A stretch of DNA of 64,000 bases from Microbacterium sp. 4R-513 (GTDB taxonomy: Bacteria; Actinomycetota; Actinomycetes; Actinomycetales; Microbacteriaceae), in NCBI RefSeq assembly GCF_011046485.1, contig NZ_CP049256.1:1798001-1862000 (forward strand), in the 5' to 3' direction. Position numbers and translations under genes: made by a program. How positions within the stretch are numbered: the stretch's first letter is position 1; each line of letters begins with the position of its first letter. Below the pieces are notes generated by a model. That model ran no database searches, was not told the origin of the DNA, and was given only the letters and a program-made list of their open reading frames with translations. Positions 61,701 to 64,000 of the stretch are shown piece by piece.

Positions 61701-63629
61701 ACTCGATACCCCATGGCGGCCCAGGAGTACGCCGACCTCCGCGACAATCTGGCGGCATGGTGGGCTCCGGCCGGCAAACCGGAGCGTCACGAGTCGACGA
61801 CTGGCACTATGCCCTACTTCCTGACCAACTCGGTCTACACCGACGACGGAAAGGGGAACATCGACAACTTCGAGCACGGACGTGGCCCGACGTGGGGCTA
61901 TGCGACGGCGCGCGACAACAACATCTACCTCCACATCGTCGAGGGACCGGACGGGAAGCAGGGCTACGCGGGCAATTCGCTGACCATCGGCCCGGTTGCC
62001 GACACCGTTCAGAGTGTGTCGTGGCTCAACGAGGGCCAGACGGTACCGTTCACCCAGTCCGGTACGAACGTCACGGTCGATCTGACCAACGTCCAACGTG
62101 ACCAGGTCGACACGATCATCAAGCTGGTCACCGACAATCCGGTGCGAAACTTCCCGCTGACGAACCTTGTGGCGACCGGCAGGCAGCTGACGGCCGGGAC
62201 GCTGCAGATCGACGTCGAGGGTTACCGCACTTACCCGGCCCTGAAGGCGGCTCTGGCCGGACTGTCGTACAGCAGCAGCAGCCCCGGCGTCGCCACCGTA
62301 TCGGCGAGTGGTGTCGTCACCGCCGGCGTGGACGGGACCGCCGTGATCACCGTCGACGGCACTTCGGATGGCGTCACGAAGACGACCACGCTCGATGTCA
62401 AGGTGTCGGCGGGCAAGGTGTACGTCAAGGATTCGCTCATCGGGGCGGTACTGAAGGTCGAGGGTCGCGAGATGTACGGCGCGTTCTCCAGTCAGGATCC
62501 GCACGACTATCGCCTCGAGGGGCGTGCTGCCAGGGGCGGTGCGATCAGCCTTGGAGCTGCTGATGTCGTCATGAAGGCCGGCATCGTCGACCTCGATGGC
62601 GGCACGCCTACAACCCCCGTGTCGATCCAAGAGAGCGGCATCGTCACTTTCGCGGGTGGCCAGGTGGTTCCCGACCAGGTCGATGAGCCGACCCGTGTCG
62701 CGGTCTGGGCCGAGGTCACGCTCGACGGCCAGACAGTCACGTCGAACAAGGTCTTCATGGACCTTCTGCCCAGTCGCAACGTCGCGGTCGATGCGACCGT
62801 CACAGCAAGCGGCAGCACGGGGCCTTTCACTGCCGGCAAGGTCATCGACGGCAGGACCATAGGCGGCTCCGCCTTCGACAGCTCGAAGTGGTCGGTCGGC
62901 GGATCAGGGGTGTCGTGGATCTCTTTCGCAATGAACCAGTCCGCGAATGTGCAGGACATCGAAGTGGTCTTCAACTCGAAGGATCAGAACTTCTACAACA
63001 CTCCGGAATCGATGGAGATCCAGACCAGCGTGGACGGCTCGACGTGGACCACGATCAAGACCGTCACGCCGCCGGCGCCGGGAACCGGGGCCTACTTCGG
63101 CTATGCCAACGCCTACAGCGTCGCACGGGTCACGCAGTATCTCCGACTCAACTTCCCGCTGGGCGGTAATGGAAGCTCGCCGATCGACCTTCAAGAGGTC
63201 AAGATCGACGCCGTGCTCGGATCGGTCCGAGTCAACGCCGCCACCGAGGCCACCGCAACCGCGTCCTCTTCGTTCAATGCCTCGTACGCCCCGGCGAAGG
63301 CAATCGACGACGTCGTCGGTGTCCACGGCAGCGGGGAGTGGGCGTCCAACGGCCAAGTCAATCCGTGGATCCAACTGACGTGGCCGTCGCCCAAGACGAT
63401 CGACAGCGTCGTCCTCTTCGACCGGCCCAACGGCTCGGACAACGTGCGAGCAGGAACTCTCTCCTTCAGCGACGGATCCAGCATCGACGTGACCGGCATC
63501 GACGATGGCGGGGCCGCCAAGGAGGTCACTTTCCCACCGAAGTCGGTGACATGGGTGAGGTTCACTGTCACGGGCGGTAGCGGGAGCAACAACGGTCTCT
63601 CCGAGATCCAAACCTGGCTCGCGCCTTAG
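58788..63629 (+). CDS. Secreted multidomain GH29-like alpha-L-fucosidase
   Basis: 1613 residues from ATG 58788 (AAAGGG upstream). Signal peptide of about 40 residues (RRRRLAAAVTVTSIVAGAL ... AVAQ). Then two homologous F5/8-type-C/CBM32-like modules (about 80-245 and 255-420; shared SQMHN and GAPSTWPAWDP), a beta-sandwich module (about 425-575), a putative Ig/cadherin-like module (640-710), a catalytic barrel (about 711-1090), a Big_2-type Ig module (1120-1207) and two C-terminal F5/8C-like modules (1328-1613). The barrel has YGMRFGLYYATEGG and YLYFDGP with D847 as the likely GH29 nucleophile. GH29 enzymes are retaining fucosidases. No LPXTG anchor is seen, so it is probably released, binding glycans through its modules. 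Confidence 0.8.
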   Translation: MSGNSGVSSVRRRRLAAAVTVTSIVAGALVAGWGGHPAVAQVAVGTAPFINTWLVAGPFDTAVAEDNYGTARPTDGNWARLATATASSTWKTQAVGYPDGADSPSVVASKAIDGDLATNWISQMHNAEGAPSTWPAWDPTPKLTLTWVDAIKVKEIQVFDRHDPSWPANTSDVQRVDYSLQNAAGTTLASGSITNIDPTGVNPGADTLPTAVQGVTKVELLIVHDGQKILKNVGLGFKEVKVLDGDGVITPAAPTNLATSAAATATSSWKTTAAAFPGGTDSPATVPAKAIDGDLATDWVSQMHNNGGAPSTWPAWDPAPTLTLTWPSPVRVRQIQVFDRHDASWPAGTSNVQRVDFTLKNASGAALATGSITSIDPQGVNPGTVTLPSGVSNVKSIDLLIVHDGEKALKNVGLGFKEVRVFDTALTPKAGETFEGKKWEYFDDRTWNRNYDDYQDLYGYFGIKKGIDTRNKYVYAASYVHSATAQDVELRYGSSGAHRAFVNDEAVDTRSTPAEVQKDMKKVTVHLNAGWNKVLLQIKHTYTDDKNANGYPVGQDANVAYLGFYARLSDGSGNAVAGLTYSVTGPNSALSIDTQALSSTDVVSDGARGRGLPSNTLPIGYKEWPYVWNESKYTTQYGVSASRYRLLASGGAPGYTWSIDSGALPAGLTLAPDGTIDGSVTASPGNYGFTAKVTDSAGATRTKALSITVKDRPNRWFELGRVSALSHAIASYAWNVDPNFSADLWAERAKREGHSLVSVESVQQNYYWPSRFADPAHSRNEYAPKDANGKLVDGLKQFELAVKRYGMRFGLYYATEGGGYKHNSSDVFVQNVQDLILRYDPSYLYFDGPQAMPSKNFDAMYSIVRNYGDDIIINANAWTNEYGDVDLRTEEAAAMYASGGTGSSLTKRTIAEPWKAAVTRYNPTPYYPRRDDYRMLTKEMVMNAGRGNVDNNDQSPTLGRGANFDTATDIATRYPMAAQEYADLRDNLAAWWAPAGKPERHESTTGTMPYFLTNSVYTDDGKGNIDNFEHGRGPTWGYATARDNNIYLHIVEGPDGKQGYAGNSLTIGPVADTVQSVSWLNEGQTVPFTQSGTNVTVDLTNVQRDQVDTIIKLVTDNPVRNFPLTNLVATGRQLTAGTLQIDVEGYRTYPALKAALAGLSYSSSSPGVATVSASGVVTAGVDGTAVITVDGTSDGVTKTTTLDVKVSAGKVYVKDSLIGAVLKVEGREMYGAFSSQDPHDYRLEGRAARGGAISLGAADVVMKAGIVDLDGGTPTTPVSIQESGIVTFAGGQVVPDQVDEPTRVAVWAEVTLDGQTVTSNKVFMDLLPSRNVAVDATVTASGSTGPFTAGKVIDGRTIGGSAFDSSKWSVGGSGVSWISFAMNQSANVQDIEVVFNSKDQNFYNTPESMEIQTSVDGSTWTTIKTVTPPAPGTGAYFGYANAYSVARVTQYLRLNFPLGGNGSSPIDLQEVKIDAVLGSVRVNAATEATATASSSFNASYAPAKAIDDVVGVHGSGEWASNGQVNPWIQLTWPSPKTIDSVVLFDRPNGSDNVRAGTLSFSDGSSIDVTGIDDGGAAKEVTFPPKSVTWVRFTVTGGSGSNNGLSEIQTWLAP

Positions 63630-63933
63630 ACGTCCCGCACTAGCCTGGCTCGGCGAACCGTGCGAGTCGTGGGAGAAGAGCCACGGGCACCTTCCATATT
63701 GCTGATCGACTGCTTGAGGGGGACGGCGGTTCGCCAGTCGGTTCTTCCTGTCGGGCACCGTCGTGTGCGAGACGCCGAAATGGCACAGGCGGTGGTGGGA
63801 GCAGCAGATCAGGCTGCCGTCCGGACTGGCTGTGCCGCGGGTGACCTGAGCTCCTAGGGGACGTTGGCTCCTCGAGCTCACGGCAGAAGGAGTGAACCAC
63901 CGGCTTTCGAGCAGTGTGACAAGGAGACTCCGA
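63630..63933. other. Gap with no convincing gene
   Basis: 304 bases between the secreted fucosidase and the next gene. Open frames here (63640-63900 leftward, 63660-63857 rightward) have Arg/Pro/Ser-rich composition without ribosome-binding sites and match nothing I recognise. The promoter of the next gene is presumably in the last 100 bases. Confidence 0.4.
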
Positions 63934-64000
63934 GTGACTGATCCAAGTAAGTCGGGCGCCGGAAGCGGACGGACAACGCTATCTGGGGGTGTTGACTACT
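63934..64000 (+). CDS. Start of a gene cut by the window edge
   Basis: GTG 63934 with AAGGAGA 7 bases upstream opens a frame (TDPSKSGAGSGRTTLSGG) that is still open at the window end. Only 22 codons are visible: Ser/Gly-rich and polar, as in many flexible N-termini. Function cannot be read. Confidence 0.5.
   Translation, partial: MTDPSKSGAGSGRTTLSGGVDY

Noticed and set aside
63640..63900. Possible transposase or other gene remnant after the secreted fucosidase
   Set aside because: Neither strand gives a recognisable motif, start or ribosome-binding site.

Overview
The window looks like chromosome of a high-GC actinobacterium, probably Microbacteriaceae (Microbacterium-like). This is inferred from GC-rich codon use, frequent GTG starts, long runs of genes overlapping by ATGA/GTGA, and two CUT1-type sugar ABC transporters without their own ATPase. 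I found no rRNA, tRNA, CRISPR array, insertion sequence or phage module.

Layout. 1-5834: orphan genes of unknown function (several small membrane proteins), with sparse coding and a 12-G run. 5835-7778: a divergent AraC-type regulator and a PhyH-type Fe(II)/2-oxoglutarate dioxygenase. 8320-12323: an unusual five-gene cassette. It encodes a seven-unit FG-GAP protein ending in a metzincin protease motif, a small HEAT-like protein, a GT60-type (GlcNAc/Skp1-type) glycosyltransferase, a prolyl-4-hydroxylase-like dioxygenase, and a 99-residue protein with a proline-rich linker. This resembles a bacterial version of the protein prolyl-hydroxylation plus glycosylation pathway known from eukaryotic Skp1, and is the strongest candidate here for an undescribed system. 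A glycosyltransferase remnant and a 12-bp tandem repeat follow it.

12748-40800: sugar-acid catabolism built largely on non-phosphorylative L-fucose oxidation. A KDG kinase/KDPG aldolase/KduD-type SDR/Zn-alcohol dehydrogenase operon lies next to a FadR-type regulator. Rightward from there are an aldose dehydrogenase (AKR), a GH95 alpha-L-fucosidase, an ABC importer (binding-protein gene frameshifted), L-fuconate dehydratase and a lactonase. A second set follows: FadR-type regulator, sugar mutarotase, lactonase, AKR, L-fuconate dehydratase, two SDRs (one frameshifted), an FAH-family diketo-acid hydrolase, an aldose-epimerase-like protein and SMP-30. Together they can take L-fucose through lactone, fuconate, 2-keto-3-deoxy-fuconate and 2,4-diketo-3-deoxy-fuconate to pyruvate and lactate. 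A GntR-controlled operon (small protein, SDR, mannonate dehydratase, APH-like kinase, atypical enolase) ends this block.

40817-47777: an Aga/Gat-like amino-sugar operon (SIS isomerase/deaminase, ROK kinase, PfkB kinase, class II aldolase, DeoR regulator), a mandelate-racemase-type enzyme and a ROK repressor. 48011-52489: a second ABC importer and a frameshifted Gfo/Idh/MocA oxidoreductase. 52581-58497: an operon of GH110 alpha-1,3-galactosidase, a second GH95 fucosidase and an unassigned TIM-barrel glycosidase-like protein, divergent from a 1613-residue secreted GH29-like fucosidase (58788-63629). The enzyme set (alpha-1,2-fucosidase, alpha-1,3-galactosidase, GalN/GalNAc-type catabolism) suggests use of fucosylated, blood-group-like or plant glycans: a large extracellular fucosidase, import, and cytoplasmic trimming.

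Three genes (20566, 31004, 51184) are each broken by a one-base change in a homopolymer of five bases. Sequencing error and recent decay cannot be told apart from the sequence alone.
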